Shown: piece by piece, positions 15,807-25,605 of the stretch
Position numbering within the stretch: position 1 is the stretch's first letter
Layout of the letters: every line of letters begins with the position of its first letter
NCBI GenBank assembly: GCA_045544455.1
Contig: JAZPYZ010000003.1
Coordinates: 1 to 64,000 of the forward strand
DNA length: 64,000 bases
Direction: 5' to 3'
DNA from: JAZPYZ01 sp045544455
Lineage (GTDB): Bacteria; Bacillota; Clostridia; Oscillospirales; Acutalibacteraceae
The notes under the pieces: model-generated
The model's input: the letters and a program-made list of their open reading frames with translations, nothing else
Told to the model about the DNA's origin: nothing
Databases searched by the model: none
Position numbers and translations under genes: made by a program

Positions 15807-17063
15807 TTATCCGTTACCCGGATTGACGTATTTCGGAATCGGGTTGGTGTGTGCGCCGTTGACGCGGATCTCAAAGTGCAGGTGATACCCGGTTGAGTTA
15901 CCGGTCGTACCCACGTATCCGAGAACCGATTGGCCGCCGACCACCGATTGGCCGACCGACAACGATCCTGCGACCGCGTTCATGTGCGCGTACAACGAGG
16001 CAACCGTGTTACCGTTCTCATCTTTACCGTGATCGATGATCACGTAGTAGCCATAGGTACTGCCCCACGGATCCGAACGGTTGATGTACGATACCACCCC
16101 GTCTGCCGCGGCATAAATAGGAGCGTTGTAGATCTCGCCGCGATATTTACCAACGATGTCGATACCACGGTGAATGGTACCCCAACGCGGTCCGTAGTAC
16201 GATGAAATGGTGTAGTATCCCGGTACCGGCCAAGTCATCGAACCACTGTATTTGGAGGTGTTGGTGGCGTTGGCGTTACCGGTCAATGCGGCGATCTGCA
16301 GATCAATAGCCGCGGCTTCTTTTTCATACTTTTGTTGTTGTTTTTTGTAATAAGCCGAATCGCTTTCCAGATCGCGGATAACCTTTTCCGCCTCATCGTA
16401 CAACGCATCGACCTGATCGGCTTTGATTTGTTGTTTGGTTTTCAGCACTTCCACTTCGGCTTTTTTCTCTTCGATCACGGCGCGCTCTTCTTCGATCAAC
16501 GCCATCTGTTCATGGATTTCGGCGATCTCCGCTTCCAACGCGTTCATCAACGCCTCGTCCTTTTCGGCAATGCGTTCCATGATCTTGTTTTTGTAGAGAT
16601 AATCGGTATAATCTTCGGTCGAGAACAGCATCTGTAAACCCGACATGTTACCGCTTTTCGAAATCGCGCGCAACCGTTTTTGCAATTTCACAAAATCGGC
16701 CGAAATTTCTTCTTCTCGCGCGACGATATCCGCTTCCTTCTGCGCCAACTTGTCGTTGGCTTCTGCCAATTCGGCGTTGAGCGCATTGATTTGACCGACG
16801 ATCAACGACATCTGCGCTTGCACGTTATCGATCTGTTTTTGCAATGTGTGTTGATACGCTTCTTTTTCCTCGATCGTCGCTTCGGTCGATTCGTATTTGG
16901 CGGCCCATTTTTGGGCTTCGGCCAACAGATCGGCTTGTTCTTGTTCCAGTTCGCTTTGGGTTTTAGCCGCTACCGGCATAGTAGCGCCGGCCGACAGTAA
17001 GGTGATCCCCACGATGGCGGCCATGGCCGTAGAGGTAAAGCGACGTAACCACGATTTATTCAT
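15807..17063 (-). CDS. M23 murein hydrolase with coiled coil (EnvC/PcsB-like)
   Basis: A 418-residue secreted protein. Signal peptide about 1-34 (ending VAAKT), a long coiled coil about 35-255 (rich in Glu, Lys and Gln heptads), and a LytM/M23 domain about 275-415. The zinc motifs are intact: HRGIDIVG (HxxxD) and YHLHFE (HxH), plus YAHMN. It should cut peptidoglycan cross-bridges. The coiled coil is the part that FtsEX-type complexes hold and activate. The gene starts within the last 8 bases of ftsX, which supports a FtsEX-controlled hydrolase for cell separation or elongation. Confidence 0.9.
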   Translation of the reverse strand: MNKSWLRRFTSTAMAAIVGITLLSAGATMPVAAKTQSELEQEQADLLAEAQKWAAKYESTEATIEEKEAYQHTLQKQIDNVQAQMSLIVGQINALNAELAEANDKLAQKEADIVAREEEISADFVKLQKRLRAISKSGNMSGLQMLFSTEDYTDYLYKNKIMERIAEKDEALMNALEAEIAEIHEQMALIEEERAVIEEKKAEVEVLKTKQQIKADQVDALYDEAEKVIRDLESDSAYYKKQQQKYEKEAAAIDLQIAALTGNANATNTSKYSGSMTWPVPGYYTISSYYGPRWGTIHRGIDIVGKYRGEIYNAPIYAAADGVVSYINRSDPWGSTYGYYVIIDHGKDENGNTVASLYAHMNAVAGSLSVGQSVVGGQSVLGYVGTTGNSTGYHLHFEIRVNGAHTNPIPKYVNPGNG

Positions 17064-17952
17064 GTAACGAGCCCTCCTCTTTGAGATACTTGCCCATCGA
17101 TACCGAACTGCCGATGATACCCGTCAAGGTACCGGCGGCCACAAAACCGACCAACAAGATCCACCATACGCTGGCGAACGACACCAACGACATCATGCCC
17201 AGCGTGATCATTTGCGACAGTTTGGAATAGATGTAGAACAACACGCCATACGCCAACACGGCGGCGATCAAACCGAGCACAACACCTTCCACGATAAACG
17301 GAATGCGAATAAACGCGTTGGTCGCACCGACCGATTTCATAATATAAATTTCCAACCGGCGGTTATATACCGTGAGTTTGATGGTATTGATGATGATAAA
17401 CAACGAAACCACCAACAAAATCACAATGATCCATCCGCCGATGATCATGACAATATTACGTACGTCCGACAGGGTTTTCGCGATGTCGCCGTTATAGGAA
17501 ATATCGTCGATATGATCGAGTTTTTCGATCTGAGCAATAGTGCTGTCAAACTTCTCCAGATCGGCGAAAGTCACCACAAACGAATCCAACAACGGGTTGT
17601 TTTCCCCTTCCAGATCGCTAAAGGTCGCTTCGGGAATCGAGTCGGCATATTTTTTCAGCAACTCGTCTTTAGATACAAACTCGACGTCCTGCACGTTGGT
17701 GATGTCGGACAGTTTTTGTTGCATGGTGTCCAGTGCCTCTTGATCCGAGGCATCGTCGGCGAACACCACCACCACGTTTTGCCCGTACACCCAGTCGAAC
17801 GCACTGTCGATGTTACGAAACACCAAAAATGCGCCGCCGGTCAATAACAAACAAGCTACCAGGACACCGATCGAGGCCAGTGCCATGAATCGGTTTTGCC
17901 AAATGTTTCGAAAGCCCTCCCGTAAGAGGTACCGCATACTACTGAGCTTCAT
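17056..17952 (-). CDS. ftsX: Cell division protein FtsX
   Basis: A 298-residue membrane protein with four helices: one after the N-terminal RYLLREGFRNIWQNRFM segment and three in the last 135 residues (MIIGGWIIVILLVVSLFIII; GVVLGLIAAVLAYGVLF; ILLVGFVAAGTL). An extracellular domain of about 130 residues lies between the first and second. FtsX carries the signal of the FtsE ATPase across the membrane to an outside hydrolase. It overlaps ftsE by 14 bases and the M23 gene by 8, a tightly coupled operon. ATG follows AGGAGG. Confidence 0.94.
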   Translation of the reverse strand: MKLSSMRYLLREGFRNIWQNRFMALASIGVLVACLLLTGGAFLVFRNIDSAFDWVYGQNVVVVFADDASDQEALDTMQQKLSDITNVQDVEFVSKDELLKKYADSIPEATFSDLEGENNPLLDSFVVTFADLEKFDSTIAQIEKLDHIDDISYNGDIAKTLSDVRNIVMIIGGWIIVILLVVSLFIIINTIKLTVYNRRLEIYIMKSVGATNAFIRIPFIVEGVVLGLIAAVLAYGVLFYIYSKLSQMITLGMMSLVSFASVWWILLVGFVAAGTLTGIIGSSVSMGKYLKEEGSLHE

Positions 17953-18628
17953 ATTGACCTCCTACGTTGAGTGTATCCGACACCACGATACCATCGCGAA
18001 TTTCGATGGTGCGGTGCGGGAATTTATGTACCAAATCGTGTTCGTGCGTAACCATCAGCACGGTAGTGCCGCGCCGATTGATCTCGGTCAGCAGTTCCAC
18101 GATCTCATACGACATTTCCGGATCGATGTTGCCGGTCGGTTCGTCCGCGACGATCATCGACGGGTTGTTGACCAATGCCCGTGCCAACCCGACGCGTTGC
18201 TGTTCACCGCCGGACAATTCGTTCGGGAACGAACGCGCTTTGCCTTCTAACCCGACCAATCCCAAAATATACGGGACGCGTTTGCGCACTTCCCGTTGCG
18301 AACAACCGACCACGCGCATCGCAAACGCCACGTTGTCAAACACGTTCATCGAATTGATCAAGCGGAAATCCTGAAACACAATGCCCATCGTGCGCCGCAT
18401 ATACGGGATCTGCCGCCGTTTCAGTTTGGATAATTGATAGTTGTTGACGATCACTTCACCGGCGGAGGGGGTTTCCTCTCGCATGATGAGTTTCAAAAAC
18501 GTCGATTTACCGGCACCTGAAGCACCGACGATAAACACAAATTCACCCTTGTCGATTCGGATGTTAATATCCGAAAGGGCTTTGGTTCCGCTTTCGTAGG
18601 TTTTGTGGACTCCCTTAAATTCAATCAA
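17939..18628 (-). CDS. ftsE: Cell division ATP-binding protein FtsE
   Basis: A 229-residue ABC ATPase, the motor of the FtsEX complex. Walker A GASGAGKST (about 36-44), Q-loop VFQDFRL, signature LSGGEQQRV, Walker B MIVADEPTGN and the switch His in VTHEHDL are all intact. It begins with TTG (MIEFKGVHK), with AAAGGAGG eight bases upstream. It is the first gene of the ftsE-ftsX-M23-S41 operon. I see no consensus sigma-A promoter in the 134-base gap upstream, only TATGCT and TATAAC boxes without good -35 partners. Confidence 0.95.
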   Translation of the reverse strand: MIEFKGVHKTYESGTKALSDINIRIDKGEFVFIVGASGAGKSTFLKLIMREETPSAGEVIVNNYQLSKLKRRQIPYMRRTMGIVFQDFRLINSMNVFDNVAFAMRVVGCSQREVRKRVPYILGLVGLEGKARSFPNELSGGEQQRVGLARALVNNPSMIVADEPTGNIDPEMSYEIVELLTEINRRGTTVLMVTHEHDLVHKFPHRTIEIRDGIVVSDTLNVGGQYEAQ

Positions 18629-18722
18629 GAGAAGACCTCCTTTCGTATCATTCCGTTATAGCATAGCACACAGCCAATTCCCAGTTATTACGAAACTGTG
18701 AACGCATCGCTGGAAACGGCAG

Positions 18723-18753
18723 GAAAACACCGACCGTGTGCAGACGGCCGGTG
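18723..18753 (-). terminator. Terminator after the PucR/CdaR-type gene
   Basis: On the minus strand CACCGGCCGT / ACGGTCGGTG (one G-T pair) with a 6-base loop, then TTTTCC, just after the stop of the regulator gene. Confidence 0.75.
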
Positions 18754-18762
18754 TGGACGTTA

Positions 18763-19848
18763 TTAGTATTTAACCGGGTTGGAGTTGAGGTATTTCTTAA
18801 CCATCAACGCCACTTTGAAAATAATGGCATCGTCAAATTCGCGCAGGTCCAGACCGGTCAACCGTTTGATTTTTTCCAAACGATAGACCAGCGTGTTGCG
18901 GTGGACAAACAGTTTGCGCGAGGTTTCGGATACGTTCAGGTTGTTCTCGAAGAAACGCTGAATGGTGAACAGGGTTTCTTGATCCAACGATTCGATCGAA
19001 CCTTTTTTAAATACTTCTTTCAGGAACATTTCGCACAAGGTAGTCGGCAACTGATATACCAACCGCGCAATGCCGAGATTATCGTAGTTAATAATGCTCT
19101 TTTCGGTATCGAACACTTTGCCGACTTCGAGTGCGACCTGCGCCTCTTTAAACGAGTGAGCCAGATCCTTGATGTTGTCGACCTTGGTACCGATGCCGAT
19201 CATACTTTGAGTATAGAACTCGCTGCCGAGCGTATCGACGATCGACCGCGCCAGCTTGTCCAGATCTTTCGAATCGATGTTCGGCCGGATTTCTTTCACC
19301 AGGGCGATATCGGTTTCGTTGATGTTGATCACAAAATCCTTGCTCTTATCGGGGAACAGGTTTTGCAACACGTCGTAAGCCGAGATATCGTTATGGTTCA
19401 AGATGCGGATCAAGAACACCACGCGGCTGACATCGTTGTTAAAATGCAGTTCCCGCGCTTTGAGATAGATATCCCCGGGCAGGATATTATCGAGAATAAT
19501 ATTTTTGATAAAGTTGCCGCGATCGTATTTCTCATCATAGTATTGTTTGATGTTCGCGAGCGAGATGGTCAGGATCGAGGTGTAGGTTTCGGCTTCCGCA
19601 TCGGTCCCTTCCACAAACAAAATATATTCGCTGCGCGGCCGCGATCCAAACGGACGGAACGTATATCCGTCTTTGGTGAACGGATCCTGTCCGACAAACG
19701 ATTCCGCCGAAACGGCATCGACCGGTTCTCCAATCCGGCTCAAATCGCTGCACGCGATAACCGTCATCGTTTCGTCGATAACACCGATGGTACGGTCGAT
19801 CGCTTCGCGCATCTGATGAATTACACCGTGAAATAATCTGTTCGACAT
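18763..19848 (-). CDS. PucR/CdaR-type transcription regulator
   Basis: A 361-residue protein. The C-terminal 60 residues are the PucR-type helix-turn-helix: FENNLNVSETSRKLFVHRNT and LVYRLEKIKRLTGLDLREF. The middle (about 125-270) is the GGDEF-like CdaR domain (VVFLIRIL, then IGIGTKVDNIKDLAHSFKEAQ). The first about 100 residues form an unassigned sensor region. Such proteins act as local activators for small-molecule use, but no target gene is adjacent: the neighbours are a divergent ABC-F gene and ftsE. The ATG has AAAGGGG about 13 bases before it. The ligand is unknown. Confidence 0.82.
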   Translation of the reverse strand: MSNRLFHGVIHQMREAIDRTIGVIDETMTVIACSDLSRIGEPVDAVSAESFVGQDPFTKDGYTFRPFGSRPRSEYILFVEGTDAEAETYTSILTISLANIKQYYDEKYDRGNFIKNIILDNILPGDIYLKARELHFNNDVSRVVFLIRILNHNDISAYDVLQNLFPDKSKDFVININETDIALVKEIRPNIDSKDLDKLARSIVDTLGSEFYTQSMIGIGTKVDNIKDLAHSFKEAQVALEVGKVFDTEKSIINYDNLGIARLVYQLPTTLCEMFLKEVFKKGSIESLDQETLFTIQRFFENNLNVSETSRKLFVHRNTLVYRLEKIKRLTGLDLREFDDAIIFKVALMVKKYLNSNPVKY

Positions 19849-20036
19849 GGTGGCAAATCCCCTTTATCTCCAATATTTCTGGTAACATAATAAATTTACA
19901 GTACAGAGTTAGTACAATTATACATCTATTTAGGGGAAAATTCAAGCGTAAACGCGCGAAAATCACAAAAAATATGTCGTTTTTCACAAAAATCGCCTCT
20001 CAAACCGAAAAAGATGGGAGCTCGGATGTTTTTTGG

Positions 20037-20065
20037 TTTTCAAACAACTCGATTTGTGGTATAAT
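20037..20065 (+). promoter_or_regulatory. Promoter of the ABC-F gene
   Basis: TTTTCA at 20037-20042, a 17-bp spacer and TATAAT at 20060-20065. The 256-base gap between this gene and the divergent regulator is AT-rich and otherwise unremarkable. Confidence 0.5.
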
Positions 20066-20104
20066 GAACAGAACTATAGTTTGAAAGGCAAAGGCCAGAT
20101 CGGT

Positions 20105-21997
20105 ATGACGATTCTCTCGGTACATCAACTGCAAAAATATTTTGGGGAACGCTGTTTGTTTGACGGTGTGACCTTTGACGTCGATGCGCACGATCGCATC
20201 GGCTTTGTCGGCGATAACGGGTGCGGCAAAACCACCTTGTTTCGGATGCTCACCGGCGAAGAACCGGCCGATGCCGGCCAGGTGGTGGCAGCCCACGGGT
20301 TGCGTATCGGCTATATGGAGCAACACGTCTGCCGCGACAGCCGGCGCAGTTTGTACGAGGAAGTCCTCACCGTGTTTGATCCGTTGATCCAAACCGAACA
20401 AGAATTGGCGAACATGCAACACGAGATGACCGTTCGCACCGACGACGCCTTGATCGAACGGTACAACACGGTACGGGAACGGTTTGAACTCGACGGCGGT
20501 CTGTATTTTCGCGGTCGTGTGGCTTCCACGCTGAAAGGGCTCGGTTTTACCGATGCCGAACAGGCGCAATCGGTCGACACGTTAAGCGGTGGCCAACGGT
20601 CCAAAGCCGCGTTGGCGAAATTGTTGTTGTCGGACAGTAAGTTGTTGTTGCTCGATGAACCGACTAACCATCTGGATATTCCGTCGGTGGAATGGCTGGA
20701 AGAGTTTTTGCGCGGCTTTGCCGGTGCGTTTATCGTGATTTCGCACGACCGGTATTTCTTGGATCGCGTTACCACCCGTACCATCGAACTGACCAACGGG
20801 CATCTCGTCGCCACCAACGGCAACTATTCGGTGCACCGTGAAAAACGCTTGACCGATGCCGAAATCGCGCGCCATCACTACCAAAGCGCGATGCGCGATA
20901 TCGAGAAAACCCGTCAAAGCATCGAAAAACTGAAATCCTTCAACCGGGAAAAGAGCGTGCGCCGCGCGCGCAGTAAAGAAAAGATGCTCGACCGGCAACT
21001 CGACGCATTGGAAATCCCCGAAACCGAGGCCGAACACATTCGTTTCGATTTTACCGCCCGTACCGTCAGCGGCAACGACGTGCTGATGGCGGACGAGCTG
21101 GCGATGGGATTTGACGAAAAAACCTTATTTGAACACGTCAACCTGCATATTCGCCGTGGCGAACGGGTGTTTTTGCTCGGCCCGAACGGATGCGGCAAAA
21201 CCACCTTGCTCAAGATCTTACAACGTCGGTTGGCTCCCCGGCACGGATTGGTGCGCACCGGCGAAAAGGTATCGGTCGGGTATTATGACCAAACGCAGGC
21301 TGGCTTGGATACCGATAAAACCGCCATCGACGCATTGTGGGACTTGTACCCCGAACTCACCCAAACCGAAGTGCGAAGCGCGTTGGCTGCGTTTTTGTTC
21401 CGTGGCGATGCGGTGTTTCGCCCGGTCGGCCTGCTCAGCGGTGGCGAACGCGCGCGGTTGTTGTTGCTCAAACTGATGCTCGCGCGGGACAATCTGTTGT
21501 TGTTGGACGAACCGACCAACCATCTCGACATCGGCTCACGCGAGGCGCTGGAACAAGCGCTTGAAGGGTACGATGGGACCATGGTGGTGGTATCGCACGA
21601 CCGGTATTTTATCAATCGGATGGCGAACAAGATCTTGTGTCTGACACCTACCGGTTGTACCGAAGTGGTCGGCAACTATGACGCGTATATGCGGCAACTC
21701 GCCGCCGCACCGGTTTCCGAACCCTCGAAAAAAGCCGAGTCCGAACCGAGCGCCTATGCCAAACGGAAAGAAAAGGATGCCGAACGCCGCAAACGTGCCG
21801 CCCGTATCCGCAAACTTGAAGCGGATATCGAACAACGCGAAACGGCCCAACGTGACCTGCGCGCCAAACTGGAGTTGCCTGAGGTGGTATCGGATTATCA
21901 GCAAATTGCGGATATTTCGGCCGAACTTGAGGCGATAGACAAAGAAATTTTACAATTGATGGACGAGTGGGAGTCATTGACTTTACTCGAACAGTGA
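20105..21997 (+). CDS. ABC-F family ATPase
   Basis: A 630-residue soluble protein with two ABC domains in one chain and no membrane segment. Walker A motifs are GDNGCGKTT and GPNGCGKTT; signatures are LSGGQRSKAAL and LSGGERARLLL; both Walker B read LLLLDEPTNHLD. Between them is the charged linker that contacts tRNA or rRNA in ABC-F factors, and the last 80 residues form a basic coiled coil like that of Uup/YdiF types. These proteins act on ribosomes to relieve stalling or protect against antibiotics. A resistance role cannot be told from housekeeping here. ATG 20105 has AAAGG upstream; the longer frame back to 20033 covers the promoter. Confidence 0.9.
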   Translation: MTILSVHQLQKYFGERCLFDGVTFDVDAHDRIGFVGDNGCGKTTLFRMLTGEEPADAGQVVAAHGLRIGYMEQHVCRDSRRSLYEEVLTVFDPLIQTEQELANMQHEMTVRTDDALIERYNTVRERFELDGGLYFRGRVASTLKGLGFTDAEQAQSVDTLSGGQRSKAALAKLLLSDSKLLLLDEPTNHLDIPSVEWLEEFLRGFAGAFIVISHDRYFLDRVTTRTIELTNGHLVATNGNYSVHREKRLTDAEIARHHYQSAMRDIEKTRQSIEKLKSFNREKSVRRARSKEKMLDRQLDALEIPETEAEHIRFDFTARTVSGNDVLMADELAMGFDEKTLFEHVNLHIRRGERVFLLGPNGCGKTTLLKILQRRLAPRHGLVRTGEKVSVGYYDQTQAGLDTDKTAIDALWDLYPELTQTEVRSALAAFLFRGDAVFRPVGLLSGGERARLLLLKLMLARDNLLLLDEPTNHLDIGSREALEQALEGYDGTMVVVSHDRYFINRMANKILCLTPTGCTEVVGNYDAYMRQLAAAPVSEPSKKAESEPSAYAKRKEKDAERRKRAARIRKLEADIEQRETAQRDLRAKLELPEVVSDYQQIADISAELEAIDKEILQLMDEWESLTLLEQ

Positions 21998-22042
21998 TTT
22001 ACAATAAAGGCAAGTATTTAGATGGAAGGTAGGTGGCTTTGT

Positions 22043-23434
22043 GTGAAACGGATCATATGTCTGTTGATGGCGATAACGGCGGTGTTGACCTTGTCGGGTT
22101 GTAATACGGCGATCGATATGCAGTCGCATCTGCAACCGCCGCGGTTGACCGGCGATCAACAAGCGGTACAAGAAACGCTGGACGAATATCTTTCGGTTGG
22201 CGAACAATCGCAGGAAAGCCGCCTGAAATATCCCAAAAGCGGCGAAAATCGGTCGGCGATCCTGTTGGCCGATTTGGACGGCGACGGGGTAGAGGAAGCG
22301 ATCGCGTTTTATACCACCGCGCAGGACGAAACGGTGCACGTGCATTTTATGCGTCGCGATGCCAAAAACGAATGGAAAAGCGGCGAGGATATCGTCGGCA
22401 ACAGTACCGAGATCGAAGAGGTGGCCCTGGCCGATTTGGACGGTGACGGCGGTAAAGAATTGCTGATCGGTTGGTCGCTGTATACCAGCGCCGATAAACA
22501 GTTGTCGGTGTATACCGATACGCCCGACGGTTCTATCACAACGGTCGGAGACTTGTTGTATACGGCGTTTATCGTCGGGGATCTCACCGATTTTGAGTGG
22601 GATGACCTATTGGTGTTGCGCGCCGATACGGCAACTTCCGCCGTGTCGGTCACGCTCGAGACGGTGCAGGACTACCTGCTTCAAACGGTCGGTTCGGCCC
22701 GGTTGGACGGGTACGTACAAGGGTTTACCGACGTGCAGATCGCACCGCTTGCCGACGGTACAAACGCGCTGTATATCGACTGTTACCGGGATGCCAATAC
22801 CCTGTTGACCGAACTGGTGTTTTGGGACGGGCAACAGTTGGTGTCGCCGTTTTATAACACCAACACCAATCTCACCAATGGCCGTGTCCGCGAGGTGAAG
22901 ATTACCGCGACCGACGTGGACGGTGACGGGACGATCGAAGTACCGGTTTGTCGGCGGTTGCCGGGCTATGAAACCGAATCGGCCAAAACCTCGCTGTGGT
23001 TAACGGCGTGGAACCAATGGGCGTTATCTTCCCCGACTCAGGTACAGGAAACTACCTCGTTTTACTGCATTATGAATCTGGAGGACGGGTACTATTTCCG
23101 GTTGCCGGACAACTACGTTACCATCGGGGAAACCGGTGAACCGGAATCGCAACTCACCGCCGGTTACGATGCGACCTCGCGGGAATGGAGCTTATACACG
23201 GTGGAAGAGGGCCGTCCTAAAACCTTGTTGTTAACCATTCGCGCCGCCGCGATGGATGCCGAAGAGCAAGACGAACAAGAGGATGAAGACGACACCCCGA
23301 CCGATCCGCGTGAATTTACCCAAGTGGCCGAATCCGGCGCCAAAAAAACGGTGTATGAGGCGTGGATCAACGAAGAGGTCGAAGCAAACGAATTCAACAT
23401 CCGAAAAGTCACCTATCAATTGGTAGTTTGGTAA
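22043..23434 (+). CDS. Lipoprotein with FG-GAP/VCBS-like repeats
   Basis: A 463-residue surface lipoprotein: basic N-terminus, hydrophobic stretch, lipobox LSGC near residue 20. At least three D-x-D-x-D-G calcium-type motifs (LADLDGDGVEEA, LADLDGDGGKEL, TDVDGDGTIEV) spaced through the body suggest a beta-propeller of the FG-GAP/VCBS kind. An acidic patch (EEQDEQEDEDD) lies near the C-terminus. GTG 22043 opens at the signal peptide; the ATG at 22022 would put six extra residues before it. It sits 13 bases before a response regulator and kinase, so it may supply an extracellular signal to that kinase. That link is inference from order only. Confidence 0.75.
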   Translation: MKRIICLLMAITAVLTLSGCNTAIDMQSHLQPPRLTGDQQAVQETLDEYLSVGEQSQESRLKYPKSGENRSAILLADLDGDGVEEAIAFYTTAQDETVHVHFMRRDAKNEWKSGEDIVGNSTEIEEVALADLDGDGGKELLIGWSLYTSADKQLSVYTDTPDGSITTVGDLLYTAFIVGDLTDFEWDDLLVLRADTATSAVSVTLETVQDYLLQTVGSARLDGYVQGFTDVQIAPLADGTNALYIDCYRDANTLLTELVFWDGQQLVSPFYNTNTNLTNGRVREVKITATDVDGDGTIEVPVCRRLPGYETESAKTSLWLTAWNQWALSSPTQVQETTSFYCIMNLEDGYYFRLPDNYVTIGETGEPESQLTAGYDATSREWSLYTVEEGRPKTLLLTIRAAAMDAEEQDEQEDEDDTPTDPREFTQVAESGAKKTVYEAWINEEVEANEFNIRKVTYQLVVW

Positions 23435-23447
23435 AGGAGAGGGCAGT

Positions 23448-24146
23448 ATGAAACGTATTTTAGTATGTGAAGACGAAGCCGCTATCCGCGATTTTGTGGT
23501 GATCAACCTTAAACGGGCCGGATACGAGGTGTTAGAAGCCGATTCCGGCGAAAAAGCACTTGCTTTATTTGATGAAAACGACGATATCGGGGTGGCGTTG
23601 TTAGACGTCATGTTGCCCGGTATGGATGGGTTTGCGGTATGTCACGCGTTGCGTGAACGGGACGGCCGTATGGGCATCATCATGCTCACCGCCCGCACCC
23701 AAGAACACGAAAAAGTCAGCGGTCTGATGATGGGGGCGGATGACTATGTCACCAAACCGTTCAGTCCGTCGGAATTGATTGCGCGTATCGACGTGTTGTT
23801 CCGCCGTGTGGAACGGGAACGCGCCGAACATGAGCAACAGTACGTCGATACCATCGAGTCGGGCGATTTTACGTTGCATATGCGTAACCGGCAGTTGACG
23901 CATGCCGGCGAACCGATCGAACTGACACAAGTCGAGTTTCAGATGATGGAATATTTTCTCACCAGCGGCGGCCAAGAACTCAGCCGCGCCGATATTCTCA
24001 AACGCGTCTGGGGCGAATCCTACTACGGCGAAGAAAAGATCGTAGACGTCAACATCCGCCGTCTGCGCATGAAGATCGAGGAAGATCCGTCCGCGCCGCG
24101 CCATATCCAAACGGTATGGGGCCGCGGCTATAAATGGGAATCGTAA
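23448..24146 (+). CDS. OmpR-family response regulator
   Basis: A 232-residue two-component regulator. The receiver domain (1-120) has the acidic pair CEDEA, phospho-acceptor Asp in ALLDVMLPGMDG, Thr in LTARTQEHEK, and Lys in TKPFSP. The C-terminal winged helix (about 135-230) has the OmpR recognition pattern (VDVNIRRLRMKIEEDPSAPR, then VWGRGYKW). AAGGAGAGG precedes the ATG. It is coupled to the histidine kinase 35 bases downstream and resembles the WalR/PhoP group. The regulon is unknown. Confidence 0.93.
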   Translation: MKRILVCEDEAAIRDFVVINLKRAGYEVLEADSGEKALALFDENDDIGVALLDVMLPGMDGFAVCHALRERDGRMGIIMLTARTQEHEKVSGLMMGADDYVTKPFSPSELIARIDVLFRRVERERAEHEQQYVDTIESGDFTLHMRNRQLTHAGEPIELTQVEFQMMEYFLTSGGQELSRADILKRVWGESYYGEEKIVDVNIRRLRMKIEEDPSAPRHIQTVWGRGYKWES

Positions 24147-24181
24147 CAACCACGTTAAAACGATAAAAGGGGGTGTATCGC

Positions 24182-25603
24182 ATGGCTAGAAAGAAGACCA
24201 GTATCACCAAACGATGGATGCTCAACGGGTTCGGCATTATCGCTGCCTTGTTGTTGGTGTTCGGGGTGGTGTGCACGCTGGCTTTTCGCTCGTATTATTA
24301 TCAAAGCGTGCAAACCGTGCTATACACCCGTGCCGGCCGGATGAGTACCGTTCTGTCGGAATACATGAAAGATCCGTCTTTTGAGTTTCAGTCGGGGGCG
24401 CGCACCATTTTAAACGCCTTCACTGAACGCGATTTGATGGAGATGCAGATCCTGGATAAAAACGGAAACGCTATCATGTCGTCGACCGGGTTTATGCCGG
24501 CGAATGAGACGATGCAGGACTACGACGACGCCCTGGATGCCGACGACGACACCGCCGTGTGGCACGGTGAAAACCAAAACGGCGAAAACATTATGGCGCT
24601 TAGTATGGTGGTGCGTGACGGTTCGCGGTCGGCGGTCGGCGCGGTCCGGTACGTTGTGTCGCTGACACAGGTGGACAGACAGGTCGGTGTGGTCGGCGTG
24701 GTGTTAGCGTTGATCGCGTTGATCGTGATATTTTTGGTGTTGTTATCCGGCACCTATTTTGTCAACTCGATCGTGATGCCGGTCACCGATATCGGCCGCG
24801 CGGCGCGGCGGATCGCGCTGGGTGATTACGAGCATCGGCTCACCAAACAACGTGACGATGAACTGGGCGATCTGTGCGATACCATCAACCACATGGTCAC
24901 CGAGATTGTCGCCGCTGAAAAGATGAAAAACGAATTTATCTCGACCGTATCGCACGAACTGCGCACGCCGCTTACCGCCATCAAGGGATGGAGTGAAACG
25001 TTGCGTAGCGTCGATACCGATCCCGACATGATGCAAAAAGGATTATCGGTCATCCAAACCGAAACCGATCGTCTGTCCGGCATCGTGGAACAACTGTTGG
25101 ATTTCTCGCGGATCCAGTCGGGGCACATTGCGTTGAAGGTAGCGGAGATCGATATCGCGGCGGAACTGCAGGATGTGGCGCTGCTATTTGCCGAACGCGC
25201 TCGCCGCGAAGGAATCACCTTAACCTACGTGGAACCGCCGTCGTTACCGATCATTTCGGCCGACCGCGATCGCGTTCGGCAGGTGATCGTCAATATACTG
25301 GACAACGCGCTCAAATATTCCGATGCCGGCGGCAAGGTCCGTCTGGAAGCGGCCGATATGGGCAACGCGGTCCAAATTGTGGTCAGCGATAGCGGCGTGG
25401 GCATTCAAAAGAAAGACCTGTCGCGTATTAAAGATAAGTTTTACAAAGCCAACAACACCCGTCCCGGTTCCGGTATTGGGTTGGCGTTGGCCGACGAGAT
25501 CGTCAATCAACATGGCGGTCGATTGGAAATCGATAGCGAAGAGGGTGTCGGCACCACGGTGACCGTCACCTTGCCGGTATCAACCGAAAAACGAGGTGGT
25601 TAA
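24182..25603 (+). CDS. Sensor histidine kinase with HAMP domain
   Basis: A 473-residue membrane kinase. First helix about 17-36, an extracytoplasmic sensor of about 130 residues, second helix about 167-190, HAMP about 190-243, then the kinase core. H-box FISTVSHELRTPLTAIKGW, N-box VNILDNALKYSD, and G-boxes DSGVGIQ and GSGIGLALADEIV are intact. ATG 24182 is preferred because AAAGGGGG lies eight bases upstream. It pairs with the response regulator just before it. The sensor domain is of no family I recognise. Confidence 0.93.
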   Translation: MARKKTSITKRWMLNGFGIIAALLLVFGVVCTLAFRSYYYQSVQTVLYTRAGRMSTVLSEYMKDPSFEFQSGARTILNAFTERDLMEMQILDKNGNAIMSSTGFMPANETMQDYDDALDADDDTAVWHGENQNGENIMALSMVVRDGSRSAVGAVRYVVSLTQVDRQVGVVGVVLALIALIVIFLVLLSGTYFVNSIVMPVTDIGRAARRIALGDYEHRLTKQRDDELGDLCDTINHMVTEIVAAEKMKNEFISTVSHELRTPLTAIKGWSETLRSVDTDPDMMQKGLSVIQTETDRLSGIVEQLLDFSRIQSGHIALKVAEIDIAAELQDVALLFAERARREGITLTYVEPPSLPIISADRDRVRQVIVNILDNALKYSDAGGKVRLEAADMGNAVQIVVSDSGVGIQKKDLSRIKDKFYKANNTRPGSGIGLALADEIVNQHGGRLEIDSEEGVGTTVTVTLPVSTEKRGG

Positions 25604-25605
25604 CC

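Noticed and set aside
18736..19836. 366-codon plus-strand frame opposite the PucR/CdaR-type gene
   Set aside because: It is a mirror of a gene with a clear helix-turn-helix, and lacks its own ribosome site.
20105..21997. ABC-F antibiotic protection gene
   Set aside because: No resistance context and no attenuator leader; general ABC-F housekeeping is as likely, so no resistance call is made.
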